Below, piece after piece: positions 31,250 through 44,494 of a stretch of DNA of 64,000 nucleotides. The translations under genes and the position numbers were made by a program. Within the stretch, counting starts at the first letter, position 1; each line of letters opens with the position of its first letter. Origin of the DNA: Amoebidium appalachense (taxonomy: Eukaryota; Ichthyosporea); the NCBI GenBank assembly GCA_963693365.1, contig CAVNZM010000014.1, positions 1,488,001 through 1,552,000 of the forward strand, written 5' to 3'. The notes under the pieces were generated by a model. The model did no database searches and was not told the DNA's origin. It saw nothing but the letters and a program-made list of their open reading frames with translations.

Positions 31250-32798
31250 AGCTGGGTGGGGTTGGGGGTGGGATGGAGGACAGAGGGTAGTAGCAGGTGC
31301 TGAGGTTCCGTCGTGCCTCCCCCGTGTGGTTGCTGTGTCGTAGGCGCTCGATGGTCGTGCTGACACTGGAGGTGATGGCCGTGAAGTGGCCCAGCTTCTG
31401 GGAGTGGGCCAAGTACATGGTGCACAGCTTGGAGGGGGGCAGGGCCATGCTCAGGTCCCCGTACCGGCGTAGCACTTTGGCCCCGCTGTCCATGTCCACC
31501 ACCACCAGCCGCAGGCGGGTGACTGACTCAGGCTGCTCGGCAATGGCTGTGTTGAGGGCATCCACGGCTGCCCCCAGCTCATCCACCGTCAGGCCGTCCT
31601 CTGCAGGCACAGGCAGGTCGTACTTGGTCCACAGCACTCGGGTTGCCCTCACCAATCTCCGCAGGTAACGGTCTTGGTGGTGGCTCCTTGGATCTGTGGG
31701 GGGGAGTAGCAGGTTGCACACCCCACAGCCGGAAGATCTCGACACCCCCAGGGTCGTGTTGCCGGCCCCCAACACCTCCTCCGGGGTCAGCAGGTGGCAC
31801 AGCACGTGGTGGTCCTTGCGATCCATGAGGTTGCCCCCCTTGCCCAGCACCTTGCGTGTGTGCTCGGTGGGCAGGCTGGCCTGCTCGTTGCCATTGGCTG
31901 CCTTCTTCACCCACATCACCATGCTGTACAACAGGCACAGCTGGGCACAGTTGGGGCCGTAGGCAAAGCCGTGCAGCTGCTGGTGGTCGAGGGCCCTCTC
32001 CCCGGTCACCTGTGGGTCGTCGGTGCTGCAGGCAGCCTGCACGAGGGCGGTCACATCCACCACGGCCTTGGCCTCCACCAGATCCTGCAGCCACCGTGCA
32101 TTCACCCCCGTGGTGGTGGACAGGGACCCGCAGGCCCCCCTCCTCACCATGTCCTTGGGTCGGGCCACCGTCAGATGCACGGTGGATCTGCCGTCCATGA
32201 AGGTCTCGGCTGCACTCTAAGTGCGTTGCCGTATGTTCTCCACAATCAGCTTGAGCACCACGGCGTTGACATCACCATTGAACACCTCCATGGGGCCGGC
32301 AGTAAACACACGACGGTTGGTCACGTCGGCGTTGGGGTTGCCATCATCCCCCATCTGGTTGTCCACACCGTTGGCCTGCACGTGCAGGCTGATGATACGC
32401 ACAATCAGCATGTCCCCCGCCTGCACATCTGCACGGGCCATGGCATCGAACAGCATGGCTGCAAAAAACTGGGGGAACTCAGTCACGTCACGGGTGCGCA
32501 GGGGTTGGTACTCGAGGGTGTGGCCACGCACACCCAGTCCCCGTGCCTGCATGTCATCTACACGGGAACGCAGTCGCCAGTTGCCCTCGGCCGGCATGGC
32601 AATGATCTGGGGGTCATCGGGGTGATTGATGGGGGCGGGGGCGGGGGGCTGGCCGGGGAGGGGTGGGGGTGGGGGTGGTGGGGCCAACATGGCCTGCAGG
32701 AAGGGGTGGGCCTGCAGGACCTGCTGCGGGTCGGCATCCAGTGCCCGCAACAGATCATCTTCAAACTCTTCCTGGCTCTCGCTGAATATCTTGAATGG
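31250..32798 (-). pseudogene. Long unrecognised ORF (about 500 codons) with one in-frame TAG
   Basis: Minus-strand coding region, likely an exon starting after an AG at about 32799 (LPFKIFSESQEEFEDDLLRA). Then a proline-rich linker, a region with LEYQPLRTRDVTEFPQFFAA and GDMLIVRIISLHVQ, and NAVVLKLIVENIRQRT followed by TAG (32217-32219). The same frame continues at once as SAAETFMDGRSTVHLTVARP and stays open to about 31200. Later parts have HHVLCHLLTPEEVLGAG and CTMYLAHSQKLGHF. High GC and steady codon use across the TAG say it was one protein. No family recognised. Either a nonsense mutation or a base error. Confidence 0.5.
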
Positions 32799-32799
32799 T

Positions 32800-33300
32800 A
32801 ACCTTAGATCTCAGGCTGTAATCTTATAAATCTCAAGTATCAATCTAATCGATGGTTGCTAGCCTGGTTGTGCCAGAGCAATGCCTCAATAAAAAACAGC
32901 ATGCAAAATAACGTCTCTGTGCCTGTGTCTATTAAATCTCAAAGCCCAGTGAAATCTCAAAAGCAAAAATCTCTCCAAATCTCACGAAGCAGTACGCAAA
33001 AACAACAAGTCTGTGCGCGTGTTTGGCCGCCGCCGGCCGGCCGCCTCTGTTTACCAAAAACAATGAGCCATTCGCGGTCCTATTGGTCAGTTTCGGGATG
33101 GAATGTACAGATTTCGGCTTACGCGTTCTGATTGGTCAATGTTCCGGCAAATTTGCTTTTTCGCCTCTTAATTCCCATTGGGCGACTATTCCATTGGTCA
33201 GTTTCCCATTGAATTCAGGATTCGAATTCCCATTGGTCAGTTTTCGCCGGAATTCAGAATTCTCGCATTCCTTGGATCCGCAGCACCTGTACGTGTGCGC
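32800..33300 (-). promoter_or_regulatory. CCAAT-box cluster upstream of the minus-strand gene
   Basis: Between 33080 and 33245 the minus strand has four TGACCAAT or close motifs (plus-strand ATTGGTCA at about 33083, 33132, 33193 and 33230) plus a CCCAATG at about 33176. Some adjoin TTTCGCC-like E2F cores. Such NF-Y-type arrays mark promoters; the nearest gene body is the ORF at 32.8 kb. Confidence 0.5.
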
Positions 33301-33520
33301 ACCACATGTACGCGCACACGTACGCGTACACGTGTTCCGCCCTCTCTATTTAATTTTTTAATTAAAACCACGTGCGCTGCACGTGTTTTGCACACACACA
33401 GTGTGTGCACGTGCTCCTGTACATATATCCACCCATATCTCATATCCCATGTCGCGATATACACAGATATCACACACCTCATATCCACCTATGCCATATC
33501 TTTGGGGGCTGCGGGACCGT

Positions 33521-33556
33521 GTGGATGTGACGTCACACCTGTGACGTCACATCCAC
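33521..33556. promoter_or_regulatory. Perfect palindrome with two CRE sites
   Basis: GTGGATGTGACGTCAC, 4-bp spacer, GTGACGTCACATCCAC: 16-bp arms each containing TGACGTCA, the CREB/ATF site. Flanking GC-rich sequence extends the inverted repeat imperfectly. May be a paired bZIP site or the core of a small inverted-repeat element. Confidence 0.6.
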
Positions 33557-33599
33557 GGGGTGCCGCGCCCCCATATGTAGTACTTGCCATATGTATAAT

Positions 33600-34777
33600 G
33601 TCATGTACTCCTTTGTTGTGCAAAAGGATTACTGTCAACACCACAGCATACGCTTGTTGGTTTGTGCGGTTTCGTTTTATGTTTTATTGCCATCAGGATC
33701 ATCGGCACGAAAATCAGGCTCCAGCTAGCATAGAGTGCAAGTGTCATCACACAATCAAATGTTTTAAGACTACATAGACCTTGAAACTGGCTGAACATAT
33801 ATAAATCCAGACTCACTGACACACGAAAAAACACTTTGGCATCACATCACTAGTCTGCGAACCAACAAACGCACGCCCAGCACGTTGAAACAAAGTCTTT
33901 GTTTGTTTGTTTGCATGCATGCGCCGGCGACTGCCGCACCTCCGGATCCGTCCCAACATCGTTATCACGACTAGCAATGTATAAGTACAGATGTGTATGT
34001 CACGCGTACCTGCAATATACACTTGCTCGGTAAATATAGGGTGAAATGGGAGAGTGATATGAATAAAAGGCAATGTACCAGCAACGAAATAATTTATCAT
34101 ATGTGTTTCTAAGCACCTTGCAACATTCTACAGCTGCACCGTTTTAGCTCGATAGAATGTGTGTTCAATGGTTGCGAATCATGGACTGCTCTGTACAACT
34201 AGTATCTGTACCACTGGCGCTCTATACATGCGGCAAACCCTTGGCCCTGAGGGGCCAGGCCGCGGTAATGCGCATAACAGAAGTATTCCACAATCAAAAG
34301 CTAAACAAAAGCTACACCTATAAAAATGTGAGCTTTTTAATTAACAAATCTTTACTCAACATTACTCAGCTACCTCTTTCTGCGTCGACGTATGATGCTA
34401 TATGATCACCACTGTCTCAGTACGGTCGAGCGAGGCTCAGCTTTCAGAATTTACCCTCCTCGCCCCCATCAATTTACACCAATCAGCCGCTTCTTCTTTA
34501 ACGACATCCAATCACAATACGAGGTTTGCATTCCATAGCTCCTCAGTAATGTTGTGAGTCGTATAACGCTCAGGAATTTTGTCTGTTAACGTTGTCACCC
34601 GGACCGTCCATATCCAGCGTATGTACGCTGGTGTTTACAGAACTTCATTCTCACACCTTGTACCTTACTGTAGTATTTACCTTAATACAACATACCCAAC
34701 ATACAGACTCCGGTACAAAAACAACGGAAATAAGTACAGAATATTTTGTGCTTTCCGGTTTTTTTTGGTCGGCAAAC
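33600..34777. other. No supported gene
   Basis: AT-rich unique sequence. The last 200 bp precede a probable first coding exon and may be its promoter. Confidence 0.5.
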
Positions 34778-35005
34778 ATGAGTGACCCAACAAGCACCTC
34801 TCAGCTGCACTCGGAACATTCAAGTGACGATGAGTTTTTCGACGCTGAAGACGACCAAAATGCTGCTTTGTCGGGAAAAAATGTGGCCGTGGCGAAGGAT
34901 GGAGAGGGCGAACTGCCTAAAGAAGAAGCTGCCACACACCCTATTCCATCTATTCCACCGATTAATTTGGCTGCTTCACTGGCAAAGAGGCTGGCAAGTG
35001 AAACG
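34778..35005 (+). CDS. Probable first coding exon, acidic N-terminus
   Basis: ATG at 34778 opens a 76-codon exon ending at a GTAAAG donor, phase 0. It encodes MSDPTSTSQLHSEHSSDDEF, then FDAEDD and ends LAASLAKRLASET. The acidic FFDAEDD motif and low-complexity composition suggest a disordered N-terminus. It may be exon 1 of the NYN gene downstream (same strand, 1.8 kb away), but the linking exon is not certain. Confidence 0.5.
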
Positions 35006-35240
35006 GTAAAGATCCTATTCGTAGCTTTTGAACAAACATAATGATTGATGCAAAAACGTATGAGCACAGGGTGACAGGCGTACATGGCAGTGCATATGTC
35101 TACACCATCGTTCACATAGACACAGTCACTCACAAGATGCAAAAGCACAAATATACGAATATACACACGCAGAATTCAAACATCAAGTTGGTCAATATGA
35201 TGCCCCAACAAGGGGAGTACACACCGGCGTGCGCACACAA

Positions 35241-35305
<65 letters not shown>

Positions 35306-36812
35306 CACAACATGCACGTACACACCTACGACACTGATGCCAATACGAGACAAAGAAACAGAGACACAACTTTGTTCCTTTTGTGTAGGACAAGTCATCC
35401 CGGTTATGTCTTGCACACACGCACAGAAAACACAAAAGCACGTTTACAAGACACATGCTTACACACATAGAAGAAGGGCCAAGGCTGCACACACTTCACA
35501 TAGCCACAGCATTCACTTCAGCAAGGCAGTTCATCAGCGCTGCTTCGATCATGCCATGCATCCAACCAGAATTTTCATGAGAGGCAGTTCCACTTTAGCC
35601 TTATTCCAGACAAGAACTCTAGCATAGACTTATATACTCATTGACCATGTTCTCAGAACTTTTCTGTGAGTTCTTAACCCGCTTACTCCATGCGGCACCT
35701 GCCTGTGTTGCATGCAGCTTGTCTCGCAACTGAACGTTTATCGTCTGTTCTAAGCCTTCTCACTATAAGAAAACCTTATTTTAGGAGACCAAATGCTGTC
35801 ACGCGAGAACTAATCCGACCCATCCCCCAGTTGGCTACCAGACGTGGCAGAGATGTACTTCTTTCCCTCCCGCCTGTGTAAGCAACCACCCGCCCCCCCC
35901 CCCCCCCCCCCCCCCCTCCCCCCACAAAACACGCACATACAAACACAATCACCACCTCTCTACTTATGATCCATTGTCCCTTTGTGTGTGCTTTGCATAA
36001 CCTGCATTTTGTTGTCCGTCGTGGATGCGTACCTCGTATTTGGTAACACATTCCAACCCCCTCCCCTCCCCCTACCTTTCCCCCCACCCACAACCACAAG
36101 CAGCACCACACACATGCATACACATCCTCCCCTGCATGTGAGCACCATTTGTGCTTCTGTGTAACACTACATCTGCTCCTCATCCCCTGCACAGCCCCCC
36201 CCCCCCCCCCCCCCCTCCCCCCACCCCCGCCTCCCCCCCCCTCCCCCCTCCCCCACGCGGCCGCCTGCACTTCACCAACCCCACCAATATCGGCCTTAAT
36301 TACTGTCTCGCCCATTTCTGCACTCCCCTGTTCTTTCGTTGTAACGGAATGCCCTGAGAAATTGCCTATTCACCCCCCCCTCCCCTCCCCCCCCCCCCCC
36401 CTCCCCTCCCTCCCGACCCCAGGGCACCGCCAAGAGGGTCTCTTAATTTAAGTGTCTTGGTGTCTACTACCCCCTCCCGTCCCCCTCCCCGCACACATGC
36501 ACACTTTCAGCGCCATACAACCTTTGACCGAAACATCCCCCCTCCCATCCCCCCCCTCCCTCCCCCCGGTCCTCTCCGCCCCAGCCTTCGTCTCTCCTCG
36601 CGCGCAAACACACATGCCCACTGTTGTCCTACCCTTTTTCCACCACAGTAAATGGAACGGGATACGAAGATACGTATAAAACTTTCGGTACAATCTTTTG
36701 CCGTTCATAGATAAATCGATACAAGGATTCTCAGAGACATGTACACGCTACCACACATGCGCCACTAGCTATCCAAAACTATTTCACAAACCAAATTTCC
36801 CAAATTTCACAG
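35006..36812 (+). other. Probable intron region between first exon and NYN gene body
   Basis: Holds (CA)n at 35230-35310 and poly-C tracts at 35895-35925, 36196-36250 and 36373-36415. A possible exon at 35785-35877 (AG before, GTAAGC after) has no phase that joins both neighbours cleanly. No other gene seen. Confidence 0.4.
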
Positions 36813-36891
36813 CGGGGGCCCATCACGCCAATACGTCGAGTCCGAAGTCTGGCTCGAAGTTCCGGTTGAAATTGCGCGCCGGCAGGCATTT

Positions 36892-37320
36892 ATGTCTGCG
36901 ATCGACCACGTTAAAGAAACCGGGGTGGAAATCGCGGTAGATGACGAAATTGACCCGTCAAAAAAGGTGGGAAGTGTTGCGACTGGGGGCATGCAGGAGG
37001 TCCTTGGGGCGGTGTTGGCAGACACCGTCGCAACAAACGCGGCAATTCTCGCACAAGAAAACACCGGAAAACAGACACAGCTTTTGACGGCCGGAAACAG
37101 TGTCCCGGCCGGTCCGGTGAGCGTCGTGGAGGAAGAAACCCGGAAAACGTCGTTGGCGCGCACATTTTCGAACCCTGATGTTAGCCAATCAGAGAATTTG
37201 CCTTCGCCCATGCGCCGTGCCAGTGCTAAGCCAATGGGCCCCCCTCCCGTTCCAACGGTTCCTATTTGGCTGGCGGGAACACATGAGGCAGTTACGGTGG
37301 CAAGGAAGCAGCTACTGCAG

Positions 37321-37368
<48 letters not shown>

Positions 37369-37449
37369 GGAGATGGATGGGGGAGGGGGGGGGGGGGGGG
37401 GGGGGGGGAGGGAGGGGGATGGGTGTTGGTGTGGGGGTGTGGGTGAGTT

Positions 37450-37526
<77 letters not shown>

Positions 37527-38000
37527 ACCGAACTTTTTCTCATCCTTTCAATTTTCTTCCCTTCTGAAATCCTTTAATGGCGTGTGTGTCGGTAGTTAGT
37601 TTCGAGTTAGATTGTCACACACCATTGATTATGTGGTCCGAGGGTGTTATGAATGCAACGCGCAGGCACGTACAGGTACAGGCACACATTGCACATTGTG
37701 GAGGTTTCATTGTAAAAGTGGGCACGAATCATATCAGAGCAGCACACCTTATATTGGCTGTGCTTCTAGAGGATGCTTACGTTTTTTCGCACATCCCCTC
37801 CAAGCCCCACCTTCGCCCCCTCTCTCCCCCAGCATGCCTTCCCTCCCCTCCTCCCCCATTTAATCCCACACCGCTTCACCCTATTGACCCTTACATTCCC
37901 CCTATGTCATATCATGTGATCTCTAACACATGAAATGCGCAAACCACACACACACACACACACACATTCATGTGTGCGCGTACGCACACAAAACATACAG

Positions 38001-38033
<33 letters not shown>

Positions 38034-38124
38034 TCACAACCCACCTCATAAACCAACCAATCCCCCCCCCCCCCCTTCCCCTCCCCCCACACGTCCCCGC
38101 CCCCTCCCCCTCCCCTCCATCACA

Positions 38125-38207
<83 letters not shown>

Positions 38208-38618
38208 CGTGCCTGTCTGCTCCGTCCCAACAGCATGGCCGGTGCCTACCGCGCCCGCAAACCTGGTCGGATCCAAGTTTTCGTCGACAACTCAAACATC
38301 TATTTGGGCGCAATGTATGCTTTCGGTCCGGAGGCAGATAGATCGGATCGCACGATCCGAATCAACGTCCCGCAAGTGGTTGACCTGGTGGAGCGGCGGC
38401 GGCCGGCCGGTATGAAGAAAGTGGTGGGGGCTAATCCTGATGAGACGGACCCCATGTGGGATGAGTGGAGGGATTGTGGGTACGATGTGAGGGTGGGCCT
38501 GCGTGCATCCAATAACGTCGAACAATTTGGTACGGTTTGAGAGCCCCCCCCCCCCCCCCACCACCACCACCACCACCACCCACCCACCCACCCAAACACA
38601 CATACACACACGCGCACG

Positions 38619-38663
<45 letters not shown>

Positions 38664-39056
38664 ACGCACACGCACACGCACACGCACACGCACACGCACA
38701 CGCACACGCACACGCACACGCACACGCACACGCACACGCACACGCACACGCACACGCACACGCACACGCACACGCACACGCACACGCACACGCACACGCA
38801 CACCATCACCAACACAACACACACACCATCACCAACACCAACACCAACACCATCACCATCATCATCACCACCACAACCACCATTACCACCATTACCACCA
38901 CAACCACCATTACCACGAGATAACAAAACAAACAAAACAAAAAAAAATAAAAAGAAAGAAATGGGTGGAAGAGAGAAAACACAGGTGTGTGCTTGACACT
39001 AATGGCCTGCATGTAGTTAAAGGTTCTTTTTCAGCTCTTTCTGCCACATGCCACAT

Positions 39057-39088
<32 letters not shown>

Positions 39089-39289
39089 ACTTCCTCACCA
39101 TCCCTCCACCGTCACCCCCACCACCACAACAACCCCAACAACTGGTTATTTCTTGAAGTGAATGAGTCTTAACTCTGGTGCTGTGGATGCCTCGGTTTCC
39201 TCCTGCGGCTGGGCTCTTCTTATGTAGCAAACATTTTTGTGTTTCGTTTTGCACAACTTCTGCTTCGTTGCGTGTCTCACATTCTGACA

Positions 39290-39327
<38 letters not shown>

Positions 39328-39429
39328 ACCTCCCCCCCCCATAAAAAAAAAAAAAAGCAGGCACACGCACACACACGACATGCACATGCATGCAAACATA
39401 TACACCATCACCTAACACACACAAGCACA

Positions 39430-39510
<81 letters not shown>

Positions 39511-39576
39511 TCTCCCCCCCATACACACACCCTTCAATTACCCTCCTCCCCCCCCCTCCCCCCTCCCCCCCCCCCC

Positions 39577-39607
<31 letters not shown>

Positions 39608-39771
39608 ACACACGTACAGTGGATGATGCCCTACACTCCGAGATTCTTCGTACCCTGATTATGCACAAGGAGCCGCAGACACTTGTCTTGCTCAGTGGTG
39701 ACGGAAACCCTAACGGAGGCGGTACCACATTCCCCTGGGTATGCCCCTACCCCCCCCCCCCCTCTCCCTCC

Positions 39772-39817
<46 letters not shown>

Positions 39818-39904
39818 ACACACTTAATTGTTGGCAGAGCGCCCAAATCAACCTTTAGTCGTTTACATTCTATTACTCGGTTTTTTTTGTTTTCTTTTAA
39901 TTGT

Positions 39905-39935
<31 letters not shown>

Positions 39936-40494
39936 GGGTTGTTAGTGCCACCGATGAAGGAGACGGGAGATGTTTGGAGATTGATGACTTGTATGTGTGA
40001 GTGTCAGGAAAGCATGGTGGGTAAGGGAGAGAGAATGTAGGGGGTGCTGGGTGGTGTGTGTGTGGGGGGGGGGGGGGGGGGGGGGGGGGGGAGGGAGAGA
40101 GGGAAAAATCAAAGAATACCTTTCAAATGGTTGTGGGCGAAGCGCCATGCACAAATACATGCGAACAAAACACTATCACAACATGCATGACTCCCCCCCT
40201 CCCCTCTCCCCCCCTCCCCCCCCCCCACACACACACACACACCCCACCCCACCCCACCCCACCCCACCCCATCCCCCACCACCCTCCCCCCCCCCCCCCC
40301 CCCCCCCCCCACCACCTCCTTCTTCCCCCCAACACCCATACATACAAACAACAGACATGCACACACAGCCATGCATGCCCAAAACACGCACGCACGTACG
40401 CACACACGAACACGCACGCACACCCATACACACACCGTAGCACACAGTTGTTAATCGTGGGAATTGTATTATGGAGCCCCCCCCCCCCCCCTCC

Positions 40495-40528
<34 letters not shown>

Positions 40529-41142
40529 CCCCCCCGGGGTGAATAGGTCGAAAGTCGGGTACTGTGGATGACGTGGGCCCCCCCTGAGGATGGGCTCTGC
40601 TTATTATGCATACTCGTTATGTATGGCTTGCATTCTGCATCATTTTATCCGTTTGTTCTTGTGTACTTCGTACTTTATGAATCATTCAACCCCCCCCCCC
40701 CCCCCCCCCCCCGGGGTCTTCCGCGCAACACACACATCACCATGGGGCACACAAAAGTACAAGCACACACACACACGTGACACTCACACATGTGCGTCAG
40801 CACAAGCACATACGTACATTGGACGTACTGGGCGTAGACATATGCAGCCCCCCCTCCCCTCCCCCTTCCCTCGGGAGTATTCTTCACTTGTGGTTTGCAG
40901 TATTTGCATTGCATGCTTTCCGTCGTTACGTGCACTTCGGACTATGTAATAATACACTCTTACCCCCCCCCTCTCCCTACACACACACCCTTAACACAAC
41001 ACACCCGAACACGAGTATGAACACAATGCATGCGTGTACACACACATACACAACACATACACCTGGACATTCACACACGCACAAAAACAAACACAACACA
41101 CACGTGCGCCTTCACGCACACGCACAACAAACACACACACAC

Positions 41143-41182
<40 letters not shown>

Positions 41183-41644
41183 GCACACACACACACCCTC
41201 ACGTACACACACACACGTACACACATGTACAGTGCTGCAAGGAGGCCTGCAAGCGTGGGTGGGCCGTGGAGGTACATGCATGGGGGGCAGGTCTCAGCTC
41301 CGAATATCTGCGCCTGCAAAGACAGTTCCCGGGGCAGATGGAGGTGTTTATCCTCGATGATATCAAGCACTACATCTCATTCAGACAGATACGAGGTAGG
41401 CGTGGGGGAGGAGGGGGGGGGGGGAGGGGGGATGTGGGGGTTGGGGGAGGGGGGAGAGATCGGTGTGAGCCTGGGAGTGTTTTCTCGGGGTGGGTGTGTG
41501 TGATGTGTGGGTGGGTGGGCGGTGTGCGTGTGTGTGTGTTTTTTGTGGTAACGAGAAGAGGGGAACGGTGGGATACAGGTACAGACATTGTTTTTATTGG
41601 TTTTCAATCCAAAGTTTCTTGTTTCCCCTTCCCCCCACCCGCGC

Positions 41645-41675
<31 letters not shown>

Positions 41676-42156
41676 GCGCCTGCCCTCCCCACGCACCCGC
41701 CTCCCCAAACACACAAACACACACACACACACAGACAGACACAGACACACAAGCGGGAAAAAAAAAAAGAAACGGAAAAAAGAAAAAAGGAAGCCGTTTT
41801 TCCTTTTTCTTCCATAGCTGCACCAATGATACGATGCTAAAACTTATGCATTCCTCGTGTTTGCAGATCATTTTTAATTTGTGACCATCCATGTTTGCTG
41901 TGGCTGTCTGTGTTCCGTACTGTATACCATATACCAACCAATTAAACAACCTTCCCCCCCCCCCCCCCCCTTCACACACACACCATCACCACCAAACACA
42001 GACACACACACAACCACCACCACACACACACACACACGTACAGACACGTACAGACACGTACACACACACACACACACACACGCAGACACATACACACGCA
42101 GACACACACACACACACACACAATCACACGTACGTACACACACACACACACACGTG

Positions 42157-42204
<48 letters not shown>

Positions 42205-43908
42205 ACAGCTCCCAAACCGCAGCTCTCCCCGCGCAGTCCACGTAGCCCGGGTCTTTCCCCCATCATCACTCCTCGCTCATCAACAAGCCCGAACCGTTCC
42301 CCCCGTTCCCCCACCCCGCGGATCAGCCTGGCACCCAATCAAACGCTCCCAATTCTACGTCCCAACATACCGACCCCCCTCGCAAATTTCCCATCACCCG
42401 TCAAGCCGACCCTTCGCCACACAAGCAGCGGTGGGTTGGAGAAAACGGAGCAGAAAAAGAACAAAGACAAATCCGATCCGGCGATCCCCCCTTGTTGGCG
42501 CGGGATGAAATGCAGCGATGAAAAATGCAACCTATTCCACCCTAATGGGAGACATATCGACGGGACCGCCGGAACGAAGCAACTTGCCAAGAGGCCGTCT
42601 TTGGCCCTGCCAGACGGAATGGGGCTAAGTCACAGTTTCGACGGATTCGATCGCATAAATCGCGGAACGCCTGAAATTTCAATGACGGATCACAGCGGCG
42701 CGCACGATCGTCGCGATCAGGACGAATTGGTGTTCGATTTCGACACGGCAGACGCGGTTGCAGGCGCGTCCAGGGGGGTCGTCCCCGACCGAAAACACAG
42801 TTTGGTCCCTGAATCGAATGGATCGGGAGATTTCGCATATAGGGTTGGTGGTTGTGCCAATCAGATCCCACCCCAGCGTAGACACAGTGACATTAACATT
42901 CGGCTCATCCGGTCCTTTGACGACGAGCCAGCCGCACCCGAGGCCTCAAACATAAATTCCACGAGGCAAACCCAGGCGCATCCCCAATCGCGCGATCGCG
43001 GTCATCGATCCGATCGGCTTCAGGCGATTAGCAACTCGAGCGCGCAGAGTTTCAGCGCGGAGGATTTGGGCCAGTGTCTGACAGGGGTAGTTGGAAAAGT
43101 CGAGCGATTGACGGCACCCCAGGACACCATCACGATGTGTCGTAGCGAAGAAGATCTAGGGGATGCTTTAAGGGGGCCACGGAGACCAAGTCTCGCAACC
43201 ACCTACAACACACCCCATCACACCGCGCCGTCGACTTCGTCCAATCAGAACCCTCCGTCGCCGAAATCGCCAAAACCGACCAATCCGAAGGAGGCGGCGT
43301 TTGCAAGCTGCCGCAAGGCGCTGGTCGCGGGGGACAACACGCGGATTTTGAGACAGCAACTGAGCGAGGGTCACATTACGGACGTGAACGAGAAATTGAT
43401 GGTTTCGCGGGCCGGCGAAACGGGTCAGACCATTTTAATGGCCGCGGGTCGGTATGGGCGGCTAGGGTGCGTGGAGATGCTCCTGAGAGAGTTTAAGGCA
43501 GATATTGACGCGGTTGAGGCTCGGACGGGATTTACCGCCCTCCACTACGCTGCCTATTTTGGGCATGCAGCGGTGGTTAAGGGGTTGTTGGACGCTGGGG
43601 CCGATCACGAGATTCGGACGAAGAAGAGAGAGACGGCGGAGCAGCTTGCTTTAAGGCAGGGACACGATTCGCTGTCTCTGTTTATTCGTGACTACGTTGC
43701 CAGGCAGAGGGCGTTGGATGAGGAAGGGAGCGATGGTGATTGGGCGAATGTCAGGAGGTCGAGTCTCCATAACCGTCCACGAGGGGGGTCTTTAAGGGAG
43801 AAGTTGGCACGAAAACCGAGCAAGGAGTCCCCTTTGAGCTCTCCGAGGATGGCGGCGGTGCAGTCTAACGGGACACCTCTCCGTATGCCTCCTTCACTCA
43901 AACTGTAG
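36892..43908 (+). CDS. KH-like / NYN ribonuclease / CCCH zinc finger / ankyrin-repeat protein
   Basis: Putative RNA-cleaving or RNA-binding regulator. Exons: 36813(open upstream)-37320, 38208-38529, 39620-39738, 41233-41395, 42209-43908; phases fit, 910 aa from the ATG at 36892, TAG stop. The frame is open upstream of that ATG to an acceptor at 36812, so the true start is probably earlier. In order: KH-like elements (VPVEIARRQAFMSAIDHVKE... and PIWLAGTHEAVTVARKQLL) separated by a disordered insert; a NYN/PIN-like domain (IQVFVDNSNIY with Asp170; VDDALHSEILRTL; LLSGDGN with Asp278; EVFILDD); a Ser/Pro-rich linker; a CCCH finger C-x5-C-x4-C-x3-H (Cys440, 446, 451, His455), Nab2/ZC3H14-like spacing; a long disordered region; and about three ankyrin repeats (745-845, GFTALHYAAYFGHAAVVKGL). 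Introns are microsatellite-filled. Confidence 0.8.
37321..38207 (+). repeat. Intron with (GT)n at the donor and (CA)n at the acceptor
   Basis: Begins GTGTGTGTGTGTG, then poly-G, (GT)n at 37454-37522, unique sequence, poly-C, and (CA)n at 38122-38206 ending in CAG. The two arrays are complementary and could pair in the transcript. Confidence 0.9.
38530..42208 (+). repeat. Repeat-filled introns of the NYN gene
   Basis: Intron 38530-39619: (CACACG)n hexamers at about 38650-38802, CACCAT repeats, poly-C, (CA)n. Intron 39739-41232: poly-C, poly-G, CCCCA repeats, a dispersed repeat (40536-40689), a CT run and (CA)n. Intron 41396-42208: G-rich start, poly-C, (CA)n to the acceptor. No further exons seen. 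Confidence 0.85.
40536..40689. repeat. Dispersed repeat bounded by poly-C, copy 2
   Basis: Matches 22874-23026 in the same orientation, again between two poly-C tracts. Confidence 0.85.
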
Positions 43909-44457
43909 GCGTTTGCCTCCTTTTCCTTTTTTGGGCATTAGTGGTGATTAGGGAAGGTGTTCGATAGAGAAAAGTCAGTAGGTTGTTACTGGATTCTATT
44001 TTTCTTTTTCTTGTTTGTGTTTGTTTTAGCCTTTCCTCTCTTTGCTTTTTGGCTTGGCCTATTTTGTTTCGTGATATATGGCAATTGATATCAGCAATAC
44101 ACAGACCCTGTCTCGCATAAATGCTTTAATATACCTTCTATATTTCGTACTGTTTGATTCTAAAGTAAACGTTGCTACTATAGGACAGATGTGACTCTTC
44201 TATGATGCATCTTTCAAGCAGGTGTACATGTTGTGATTATTATGTGAGGTAGCGCTATAAATAGGAGGCTGCAGCGGGCGGCCCGTGACAATATTACTTT
44301 CAATTTTCTGCTATATTTACTGAGGTGTGTTAACAATATATCGGCTTTTTCAAACACTCTTGTGTGGTTGTGACAAAATGCATAGAGCCTTGAAGTGTTG
44401 TGTGGGGGTGGTCGTGGTGGGACGGATGTGTCGGCCGATCGCAGGGAGCTCTAGAAA

Positions 44458-44494
<37 letters not shown>

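Noticed and set aside
31250-32798. Polinton/Maverick DNA polymerase
   Set aside because: Vague resemblance around the HF motif only; no polymerase motifs found.
35785-35877. Exon linking the 34778 first exon to the NYN gene
   Set aside because: Splice signals are present, but no reading phase is compatible with both neighbours, so I did not call it.
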